From NCBI GenBank assembly GCA_002336815.1, contig DDEU01000055.1, positions 1-8,999 of the forward strand: a stretch of 8,999 bases of DNA. The letters run 5' to 3'. The notes beneath the pieces were generated by a model. It was not told where the DNA came from and did no database searches. It saw only the letters and a program-made list of their open reading frames with translations. Shown here piece by piece: positions 1-6,233 of the stretch. This DNA is from Chitinophagaceae bacterium UBA1946 (GTDB taxonomy: Bacteria; Bacteroidota; Bacteroidia; Chitinophagales; Chitinophagaceae). Positions within the stretch are counted from its first letter, which is position 1; every line of letters begins with the position of its first letter. The translations under genes were made by a program, and so were the position numbers.

Positions 1-1089
1 AAAATCTGCGAAGCAAAAAATTGCAAAACTCTTGTAAAGAGCAAGAGTATGGTTACTGAAGAAATAAAGCTAAATGAGTTTTTAGGTGAGCACAGGATTG
101 AAAGTATTGAAACAGATTTAGGCGAATATATTCAGCAACTGGATGAAGAACCTCCTTATCACATTGTAACACCTGCCATGCACAAGAGCAAGGAAGATGT
201 GGCCAAATTATTTTCAGCTAAATTGGGAACGGCCCCTAACCTCTCACCACAACAACTCACGCTTGTTGCCAGGGACATTCTCAGAAAGAAATATACGGCT
301 GCGGAAGTGGGTGTTACCGGTGCCAACTTTATCATCAGCGATACGGGTTCCGTTGCTGTAACGGAGAATGAGGGCAATGCAAGATTGAGTTGTGCCTTTC
401 CAAAGGTCCACATCGTGGTAGTGGGTATCGAAAAAGTAATTCCCTCTCTTAAAGATCTCGGGTTATTCTGGCCACTTTTGTCAACCTATGGTACCGGTCA
501 AAAAATAACGGTGTATAACAGCATCATATCCGGCCCACGGCAACCAAATGAAACAGACGGTCCTGAAGAAATGTATGTGATCCTGCTTGATAATGGACGC
601 ACCAGCATCCTGCAAAACCCTGTGCAACGGGAAAGCTTGTACTGCATTCGCTGCGGCGCCTGCCTGAATGTTTGCCCGGTTTATAAAAATATCGGCGGGC
701 ATACCTACGGCACTACCTACAGCGGCCCCATTGGAAGTGTGATCACGCCCAACCTGAAAGGCCAGGAAGATTTCAAACATTTAAGTTATGCCTCCTCTCT
801 TTGCGGTGCCTGTACGCAGGTTTGTTCTGTAAAAATAAACCTGCATGAACTGCTGCTGGATAACAGGAAGGCTTCCGTGCAGGAAGGCCAGCATGCATTT
901 GCAGAAAATATGGCCTGGAAAATATGGAAGCTATCCAGTCTTAAAAGAAGCATCATGAACCTTGGCAATGGTAATATCAAAAACAAAATAGTGAACAGCA
1001 TTTTTAAAGGCTGGAAAGCAAACAGGAGTGAGCTTGATTTTAGTAAAAAAACATTTAACGAAATGTGGATGGATCGTTTTAAACGTTGA
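1..1089 (+). CDS. lutB: LutB-like lactate utilization iron-sulfur protein (5' end outside window)
   Basis: Likely the iron-sulfur subunit of the LutABC complex, which oxidises L-lactate to pyruvate on the cytoplasmic side. The frame is open from base 1, and the residues before the first ATG (base 49) already match the family (VKSKSMVTEEI), so the real start lies upstream. LutB is usually about 460 residues and 362 are present here. Counting from base 1, a LUD-domain core lies near residues 104-126 (GVTGANFIISDTGSVAVTE). A ferredoxin-like CxxCxxCxxxCP motif follows with Cys 215, 218, 221 and 225. A second motif, CGACTQVCS, has Cys 268, 271 and 275. Seven Cys in this spacing can ligate two Fe-S clusters. 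The residue after the last Cys is Ser (CSVKI) where Pro is usual. The gene ends before a strong terminator and no lutC follows, so lutA or lutC, if clustered, must lie upstream. The family is clear; the substrate is inferred from the family. Confidence 0.9.
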   Translation, partial: KICEAKNCKTLVKSKSMVTEEIKLNEFLGEHRIESIETDLGEYIQQLDEEPPYHIVTPAMHKSKEDVAKLFSAKLGTAPNLSPQQLTLVARDILRKKYTAAEVGVTGANFIISDTGSVAVTENEGNARLSCAFPKVHIVVVGIEKVIPSLKDLGLFWPLLSTYGTGQKITVYNSIISGPRQPNETDGPEEMYVILLDNGRTSILQNPVQRESLYCIRCGACLNVCPVYKNIGGHTYGTTYSGPIGSVITPNLKGQEDFKHLSYASSLCGACTQVCSVKINLHELLLDNRKASVQEGQHAFAENMAWKIWKLSSLKRSIMNLGNGNIKNKIVNSIFKGWKANRSELDFSKKTFNEMWMDRFKR

Positions 1090-1165
1090 ATTCCCGAAAA
1101 AAATTAATTGTTTATTTAGTTATTTGTTTTTAAACCGTTAAGGGAATTAAGAGGCCACAAAATGC

Positions 1166-1197
1166 AAAGCCCGGACTGATTGTAGTCCGGGCTTTTT
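1166..1197. terminator. Bidirectional rho-independent terminator
   Basis: A perfect 12-bp inverted repeat, AAAGCCCGGACT (1166-1177) and AGTCCGGGCTTT (1184-1195), encloses a 6-base loop (GATTGT). It is followed by a T run on the plus strand (1193-1197), and the A run at its left end becomes a T run on the minus strand. It lies between the lutB stop (1089) and the stop of the convergent small gene (1216), so it can end transcription from both sides. Confidence 0.92.
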
Positions 1198-1215
1198 ATA
1201 TGAAGCAGGCAGGAA

Positions 1216-1521
1216 TTAATTCCTATCCCTGTTATTGTGTTTTTTGCGAAAGATCTTCCTGCTTTCTTTTCTTTGATCCTGGCGGATCTCCTGTTTTTCT
1301 GCTGGTGTTACAACACCATCGGCCCTGGCTTCTCTTTTCTCTTCACGGATCTCCTTTTGGCCATTGCGCAGGTTAACTGCTTCGGCACGGGTTATTTCAC
1401 CAGTTCTCACACCCTGCTTAATGCGCTGGTGTTGTCTTTTTTGGCGAATCACCGTTTGTGCATTTACACTGCTAACCGCCAATGCTAACATAATTGCTGA
1501 AAATAAAAGTTTTGTTTTCAT
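1216..1521 (-). CDS. Small secreted basic protein with two EF-hand-like repeats
   Basis: A 101-residue protein of unknown function. Residues 1-21 form a classical signal peptide (MKTK, a hydrophobic stretch, then VNA before Gln22), so the mature 80-residue chain is probably periplasmic or exported. The mature part is rich in Lys, Arg, Glu and Gln and should be largely helical. It holds two copies of a motif 28 residues apart: GEITRAEAVNLRNGQK (41-56) and GVVTPAEKQEIRQDQR (69-84). Both fit G-x-x-T-x-A-E-x3-[LI]-R-x2-Q-[KR]. The second lies in ADGVVTPAE, which resembles the back half of an EF-hand loop, though the first Asp positions of a calcium-binding loop are missing. No Shine-Dalgarno sequence precedes the ATG. 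A TTTG on the minus strand at 1594-1597, then 19 bases and TA, is a weak promoter candidate. Short proteins of this look occur in Bacteroidota, but I know of no assigned role. Signal peptide, codon structure and its own terminator support a real gene. Confidence 0.8.
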   Translation of the reverse strand: MKTKLLFSAIMLALAVSSVNAQTVIRQKRQHQRIKQGVRTGEITRAEAVNLRNGQKEIREEKREARADGVVTPAEKQEIRQDQRKESRKIFRKKHNNRDRN

Positions 1522-1631
1522 AATAATAAAATTGAAGTTGGTTTAAAAATGATTGTTGTTGCCAGCTGTATGTATCAGACGAATGAACGTTAACAAAGTT
1601 TAATCAACGTTTATTTTATATTAATATTTTA

Positions 1632-2228
1632 TTACAGTTCTTCAAATAACCCGGGATGGATGCTAAAGCTCATGCGGTGGTATTTGCACAACCCGAAAGA
1701 CTCAATTGCCAGCCTGTGTGCATTGGTGCCGTAGCCTTTGTTACTGCTCCAGCAATAATGAGGGAATTCATCATGCAGCCGGCGCATGTACTCGTCACGG
1801 TAAGTTTTTGCCAGTACGCTGGCTGCGGCAATGGCGGCATACTTGCCATCGCCTTTTACAATACATTGGTGCGGAATGGTTTTATAGGCTTTGAACCTGT
1901 TTCCGTCAACCAGTAACAGTTCCGGCTCAATGTGCAATTGTTCTATACTACGATGCATGGCTGCAAAGGATGCCTGCAGTATGTTGATTTTATCGATTTC
2001 AATATTGTCAACGGCTGCCACTGCAAATGCAATGCTTTCTTTTTCGATCACTGGTCTAAGCAAGTCCCGTTGTTCTTCCGACAATTGTTTGCTGTCGTTC
2101 AGTAAAGGATGGTGAAAGTCTTTTGGCAATATCACAGCCGCGGCATAAACCGGGCCTGCATAACAGCCTCTCCCGGCTTCATCGAGGCCGGCTTCTGTAA
2201 GGTGTTCGTTGTAGTAGGCTGCCAACAT
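1632..2228 (-). CDS. rnhB: Ribonuclease HII
   Basis: Cytoplasmic endonuclease that cuts the RNA strand of RNA-DNA hybrids and removes single ribonucleotides misincorporated into DNA. The 198-residue chain (from the ATG at 2228) carries the family motifs in order: EAGLDEAGRGCYAGPV near the N-terminus, NDSKQLS, LLVDGNRF, VKGDGKYAAIAAASVLAKT, NKGYGT and a C-terminal YHRMSF. The four metal-binding acidic residues are Asp16, Glu17, Asp108 and Asp127. The frame continues upstream to a TTG at 2246 (six more residues). I prefer the ATG because it gives the usual short N-terminal lead before the DEAGRG motif. The gene is divergent from heme A synthase, with 83 bases between the start codons. It is followed 110 bases later by the small secreted protein on the same strand. 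Length and motifs are complete; nothing suggests decay. Confidence 0.96.
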   Translation of the reverse strand: MLAAYYNEHLTEAGLDEAGRGCYAGPVYAAAVILPKDFHHPLLNDSKQLSEEQRDLLRPVIEKESIAFAVAAVDNIEIDKINILQASFAAMHRSIEQLHIEPELLLVDGNRFKAYKTIPHQCIVKGDGKYAAIAAASVLAKTYRDEYMRRLHDEFPHYCWSSNKGYGTNAHRLAIESFGLCKYHRMSFSIHPGLFEEL

Positions 2229-2265
2229 TTGTGCAGCAAATATCAATAAAACAACGATAAAAAAT

Positions 2266-2273
2266 CAACGTTG
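2266..2273. other. CAACGTTG palindrome in the rnhB/ctaA divergent promoter region
   Basis: An 8-base perfect palindrome sits between two divergent starts. It also forms the right arm of a wider inverted repeat: ACAACG at 2251-2256 faces CGTTGT at 2269-2274. The longer string AATCAACGTT (2263-2272) recurs at 1602-1611, just downstream of rnhB. It could be a regulator site, but short palindromes like this arise by chance. Confidence 0.25.
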
Positions 2274-2303
2274 TGAATAAACAACTTTGCTTTACTAATT
2301 TTG
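2271..2303 (+). promoter_or_regulatory. Putative Bacteroidota promoter of ctaA
   Basis: TAATTTTG at 2296-2303 matches the TAnnTTTG -7 element of the Bacteroidota primary sigma factor exactly. A partial -33 element (TTG, 2271-2273) lies 22 bases upstream. Transcription would start near 2308-2310, only a few bases before the ATG at 2312. This favours that ATG over the in-frame GTG at 2273, which lies upstream of the -7 box. Confidence 0.6.
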
Positions 2304-2311
2304 CGGCTGCT

Positions 2312-3370
2312 ATGATCGATATAACTAGAGAGCGTTCGTCAAAACAGGTAGCGATGTGGCTGCTGGCAGGTGTAGGTATGATCGTGATACAGGTGCTGCT
2401 GGGTGGCATCACCCGGCTTACAGAGTCGGGGCTTTCCATCACTGAGTGGAAGCCGATCACCGGTATATTGCCCCCCATGAATGATGTTGCCTGGCAGGCA
2501 GAATTCGACAGGTATAAAGTAACAGACCAGTTTAAATATGTACACCAGAATTTCTCCTTGTCTGATTTTAAATTTATTTTTTTCTGGGAATGGTTTCACC
2601 GTTTATGGGCAAGACTGATGGGCGTGGTGTTTCTGGCAGGCTTTGTCTACTTCGCCGCCACAAAAAAATTCAAACGATCCATGATCACACCGATGATCAT
2701 ACTTTTTTTCCTGGGTGGCATACAGGGTTTTATCGGCTGGGCGATGGTTAAAAGCGGTTTGGTTCCGGAGAAATATTATGTTGGACATGTAGAACTCACC
2801 ACGCATTTTATCGCTGCAATGGGCTTATTGTGCTATACCCTTTGGTTTGCATTGAGCCTGCTGGTAAAGCCGGTACAAATTGTTGTTGATGCAGCGCTCA
2901 AAAAAACACTGATCTTTATTTTAGTATTGCTGGTAGTACAATTAATATACGGTGGTTTTATGGCAGGCATGAAAGCTGCGATCACGGCTCCTACCTGGCC
3001 AGACATCAATGGCAAAATGATGCCCGATCACATGAACGACCTGCAGCCTGCATTGACAAACATCGCCTACAATCCCATCACCGTTCATTTTATTCACCGT
3101 GGTCTTGCTTATGTCTTGTTGCTGTTGTCCATTATCTGGTTGATAAGCACCAAAAAGATTTCGGACAACTCCTTATTTAACCGTTTAAGAACGGGCTTTG
3201 CAGCATTGGTTTTCATACAGGTAGCATTGGGCATTTTAACCGTACTCAATGCCACTTACAGCAACCGGTTGGTTTGGCTGGGTGTAAGCCACCAATTTAC
3301 GGCCATGCTGCTGCTGATGCTGTTGACCTGCCTGTTATTTGTAGTTCGTAAAAAGCAATCCCTGTTATAA
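2312..3370 (+). CDS. ctaA: Heme A synthase, COX15/CtaA family (alphaproteobacterial/mitochondrial type)
   Basis: Integral membrane enzyme that oxidises the C8 methyl of heme O to a formyl group, giving heme A for aa3-type cytochrome oxidases. The 352-residue chain has about eight transmembrane helices (near 15-36, 99-115, 123-145, 165-185, 200-220, 260-281, 290-312 and 323-345). The signature GGITRLTESGLSITEWKPI follows helix 1 and EWFHR follows the first external loop. The likely heme-ligating His residues are His96 (EWFHR), His165 (TTHF), His262 (IHRGLAY) and His327 (SHQFTA). The first external loop has no Cys pair, unlike the Bacillus CtaA type. Together with the long loop (ILPPMNDVAW) this points to the COX15 subtype seen in alphaproteobacteria and mitochondria. 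A GTG at 2273 would add 13 residues, but it sits upstream of the promoter box. No oxidase subunits lie nearby. The patatin gene follows 71 bases later on the same strand. Confidence 0.93.
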   Translation: MIDITRERSSKQVAMWLLAGVGMIVIQVLLGGITRLTESGLSITEWKPITGILPPMNDVAWQAEFDRYKVTDQFKYVHQNFSLSDFKFIFFWEWFHRLWARLMGVVFLAGFVYFAATKKFKRSMITPMIILFFLGGIQGFIGWAMVKSGLVPEKYYVGHVELTTHFIAAMGLLCYTLWFALSLLVKPVQIVVDAALKKTLIFILVLLVVQLIYGGFMAGMKAAITAPTWPDINGKMMPDHMNDLQPALTNIAYNPITVHFIHRGLAYVLLLLSIIWLISTKKISDNSLFNRLRTGFAALVFIQVALGILTVLNATYSNRLVWLGVSHQFTAMLLLMLLTCLLFVVRKKQSLL

Positions 3371-3441
3371 AATATTAAAAGCGGGAGCCAACACTAAGCG
3401 CTGTTATAATTCGTTGTACATTTATTTGGTAAACGATTACT

Positions 3442-5658
3442 ATGCGCCGGCTGTTCCACAACATATTTTACGCTTTCCCGGTTCAGTTATTCATACTGCA
3501 TTTTCGTAAATACCAGGTACTGCTCATTTTTTGGGTATTGCTGGCAAGCACCATCGACAGCGTATTCATGAAAAGTTTTGGTGCGGATGCGCTTTTCTTC
3601 GTTCCGGAATACATGGGTAAGGTAAACGCACTTGCTACTGCTTTTGTAGGTGTGGCCATGGGCGTTTTTTTTATGAGCTGGAACATCACCACCTTCATCC
3701 TTCACACCAAACGGTTTAAATTTTTAGCGGCCACTTCCAAACCTTTTTTAAAATACTGCATCAACAATGCCGTACTGCCGGTTATCTTTTTGTTGTTTTA
3801 CCTGGTGAGGTCGTTCCAGTTCAACCTCGAAAAAGAATTGCTTACGATTGGAGAGCAGTTATTACTGGTAGGTGGTTTTATTTTGGGCTTTGTTTGCCTG
3901 CTTGCTTTTTCCTTTGTCTTTTTCTTTAGTGCCGACAGGCGGATCTTAAAAGAGATGGCGCCTGTGATTGCCAACCGGCATCATTTCCGGAGCAATTTTG
4001 ATCCAAAAACAAAACCACAGGATAAGTTTGGGATGAATGTAAGTTATTACATGAGTCTCCGCTTCCGGTTTCGCAAGGCAAGAAATGTAAGTCACTACAG
4101 CGAACATTTTTTAGATGTGATCTTTAAGCGGCACCACTTTACCGCTGTGGCAGGCATCATCCTCGCTTTTGTATTTCTGATCATCGGCGGTTTTTTCCTG
4201 GATACTAAATTTTTCCAGGTACCCGCCGCCGTGAGTATCACCATCTTTTTTGCTATTATGGTGGCGGTGATCGGCGCCCTCACCTATTTCCTTCAAAGCT
4301 GGAGTGTGCTGTTTGTGATCGTACTGTTCTTTGTAGTGAATGCATTATATGAAAACGAGATCATTGATCCACGCAATAAAGCCTATGGTGTAAACTATAA
4401 TAACAAAGAAGAGCGGCCAGATTATACCAAGGCTTCGCTGCAACAATTGTGTACTCCGGAAAAAATTGCTGCCGATAAAGCCAATATGATCACGGTGCTG
4501 GAAAACTGGAAGAAAAAGCAAACTTCTGCCAAACCGGTAATGCTTTTCATCAATGTAAGTGGCGGTGGCTTGCGGAGTGCCACTTTTGTGATGAATATGC
4601 TGCAGCATTTAGACAGTGCTACCCATGGTAAACTGATGCAGCAGACCATGCTGATCAGCGGTGCCAGCGGCGGTATGTTATCGGCTGCCTATTACCGTGA
4701 GTTATACCTTGAAAAATTAAAGGGGCAAAAAATAAACCTGCAGTACCCCGGCTACATTTCTGATATCACCAAGGATTTGCTGAACCCTGTGTTCTCCTCC
4801 TTCATCAACAGGGATATTTTTTCGCCGGCACAAAAATTTTCCGTCGGCCCTTATCAATATGTAAAAGACAGGGGTTATGCCTTTGAACAAAAACTCAACG
4901 AAAATTCAGGATTTATTTTAGACAAAGAGATCCGGGATTATGCAGCAGACGAAAAAGCAGCGAATATCCCGATGATCATTTTCAATTCTGTTATCAGCAG
5001 GGATGGCCGAAAGATCATGATCGGCACACAACCGCTCAGTTTTATGATGAAACCATTGGCTTACGAAAAAGACAGCAGCTTTAGTCCGGATGCGGTTGAC
5101 TTTGCAGCGCTGTTTGCCAAACAAAATCCTTACAACATCCGCTTGCTCACTGCCCTTCGTATGAATGCTACTTTTCCTTACGTATTGCCGAATGTATGGT
5201 TGCCAAGCAACCCGATCATTGATGTAATGGATGCCGGCATCAGGGATAATTTCGGGCAGGAAACAACGCTGCGCTTTATTGATAATTTTAAAGACTGGAT
5301 CGCAGCCAATACAGGTGGTGTGCTGGTACTGCAGTTAAGAGACCGGATCAAAGACAACTGGCAACAGCCACTGGAAACAGGTTCCATTACTGACCTGCTG
5401 GTAAAGCCCGGCACCATGCTGCAGCACAATTGGTATAAACTGCAGGATTACTTTCAAACCGACCAGTATAATTATCTCAGGGATGATTCTGCACTCAACA
5501 TACACCGGCTCACGTTCATGTATGTACCAGCTAAGGAAGACAAAACTGCCGCATTAAATTTTCATTTAACTGCGGCAGAAAAAAAAGATGTGATCGCTTC
5601 TTTTAATACCGGCTACAACCAGCAACTGTTAAAAGAGTTGATTACAAGATTGCGATAG
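3442..5658 (+). CDS. Seven-helix membrane protein with C-terminal patatin-like phospholipase domain
   Basis: A 738-residue protein. The N-terminal part (about 1-306) is polytopic, with hydrophobic stretches near 24-42, 61-87, 106-125, 140-162, 234-253, 264-286 and 288-306. Between helices 4 and 5 is a basic region (about 165-230) rich in His, Arg and Lys. The C-terminal part (about 368-640) is a patatin fold. The oxyanion-hole glycines are in NVSGGGLRSA (Gly374-376, Arg378). The nucleophile elbow is GASGG with Ser409, and the second member of the dyad is Asp597 in DAGIRDNFG. Patatin enzymes are serine acyl hydrolases acting on phospholipids or other acyl esters; the real substrate is unknown. 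By hydropathy the catalytic part should be cytoplasmic if the N-terminus is outside, but the topology is not certain. No Shine-Dalgarno is seen before the ATG. TTTATTTG at 3421-3428 is one mismatch from a -7 box, so it may have its own weak promoter or be read with ctaA. The gene is intact. Confidence 0.88.
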   Translation: MRRLFHNIFYAFPVQLFILHFRKYQVLLIFWVLLASTIDSVFMKSFGADALFFVPEYMGKVNALATAFVGVAMGVFFMSWNITTFILHTKRFKFLAATSKPFLKYCINNAVLPVIFLLFYLVRSFQFNLEKELLTIGEQLLLVGGFILGFVCLLAFSFVFFFSADRRILKEMAPVIANRHHFRSNFDPKTKPQDKFGMNVSYYMSLRFRFRKARNVSHYSEHFLDVIFKRHHFTAVAGIILAFVFLIIGGFFLDTKFFQVPAAVSITIFFAIMVAVIGALTYFLQSWSVLFVIVLFFVVNALYENEIIDPRNKAYGVNYNNKEERPDYTKASLQQLCTPEKIAADKANMITVLENWKKKQTSAKPVMLFINVSGGGLRSATFVMNMLQHLDSATHGKLMQQTMLISGASGGMLSAAYYRELYLEKLKGQKINLQYPGYISDITKDLLNPVFSSFINRDIFSPAQKFSVGPYQYVKDRGYAFEQKLNENSGFILDKEIRDYAADEKAANIPMIIFNSVISRDGRKIMIGTQPLSFMMKPLAYEKDSSFSPDAVDFAALFAKQNPYNIRLLTALRMNATFPYVLPNVWLPSNPIIDVMDAGIRDNFGQETTLRFIDNFKDWIAANTGGVLVLQLRDRIKDNWQQPLETGSITDLLVKPGTMLQHNWYKLQDYFQTDQYNYLRDDSALNIHRLTFMYVPAKEDKTAALNFHLTAAEKKDVIASFNTGYNQQLLKELITRLR

Positions 5659-5676
5659 TTTTTTAAAAGATCTTGT
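5644..5676. repeat. Inverted repeat spanning the tail-to-tail gene junction
   Basis: ACAAGAT (5644-5650) and ATCTTGT (5670-5676) are perfect 7-base inverted arms around a 19-base loop that contains both stop codons (TAG at 5656-5658, TAA on the minus strand at 5665-5663). The centre TTTTAAAA (5661-5668) is itself palindromic. It may act as a weak bidirectional stop, but it is low in GC and lacks a following T tract. Confidence 0.3.
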
Positions 5677-6112
5677 CCTGCATTTCCGTAGCTTCTTTTA
5701 CAGCAAGCTGGTCAAATACCATGGCTTTGTTCTCAATGGCTTCTCTCAACACATCGTTGATGGTAACCACTCCTTTAAAATCCTGTCCCTCAAAAACAAT
5801 GAGGTAGCGGGTTTTATGACTGTTGAGCATCTGCATGCAGTTCTCTACCGTATCCTGCATCCCGACAGAGGGCAGCGAAGTACTCATCACTTCAGCAATG
5901 GTAGCGCTGTCGCTGTGCAATCCTTTTAAAATTACATTGCGGCTGTAATCCCTTTCAGAAAAAATACCGCAGAACCTGTTCCCTTCTTTTACCACCAGGT
6001 AACTAAGGTTCACAGAGTTCATCAATTGCAGCCCTTCTATCACTTTTGCAGCGGGGTCAATAAAGTTAAATGCAGGTGGTTTGTTTTGCAGAATGTTAGC
6101 AACCGTTCTCAT
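5663..6112 (-). CDS. Two-CBS-domain protein
   Basis: A 149-residue soluble protein made almost entirely of a CBS pair (Bateman module), which typically senses adenosine nucleotides or related ligands. CBS1 covers about residues 8-62 and ends in GIFSERDYSR (49-58). CBS2 covers about 75-128 and ends in GVVTINDVLRE (114-124). Both carry the ribose-contact pattern G-h-h-[ST]-x-x-D (Ser52/Asp55 and Thr117/Asp120), so ligand binding is plausible. No enzyme or transporter domain is attached, so it probably regulates another protein; the partner cannot be named. It resembles stand-alone CBS-pair proteins such as plant mitochondrial CBSX3. The gene ends 4 bases from the patatin stop in convergent orientation, and its start lies 121 bases beyond the lipid kinase stop on the same strand. 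No Shine-Dalgarno precedes the ATG. Confidence 0.9.
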   Translation of the reverse strand: MRTVANILQNKPPAFNFIDPAAKVIEGLQLMNSVNLSYLVVKEGNRFCGIFSERDYSRNVILKGLHSDSATIAEVMSTSLPSVGMQDTVENCMQMLNSHKTRYLIVFEGQDFKGVVTINDVLREAIENKAMVFDQLAVKEATEMQDKIF

Positions 6113-6134
6113 ATAATTTGATTTTATGGCTCAA

Positions 6135-6166
6135 TAAAATTACTTGTGGTAAGTTAGTTTTTAAAA
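6135..6166 (-). promoter_or_regulatory. Possible promoter of the CBS-domain gene
   Basis: On the minus strand, TTTT (6166-6163), a 20-base spacer and TAATTTTA (6142-6135) are each one mismatch from the Bacteroidota TTTG / TAnnTTTG elements with normal spacing. The box lies 22 bases before the ATG at 6112. The A/T-rich surroundings make chance matches likely. Confidence 0.3.
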
Positions 6167-6233
6167 CTGATATTGATCATATTTCACTGGTAAAATGTGG
6201 TGGATGGTCGAATAAACCTGCTTAAAAAACAAC

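Noticed and set aside
2179..2478. 99-codon minus-strand frame across the rnhB/ctaA spacer
   Set aside because: It runs over the ctaA N-terminus, the promoter box and the rnhB start; both flanking genes are well supported and the translation has no domain.
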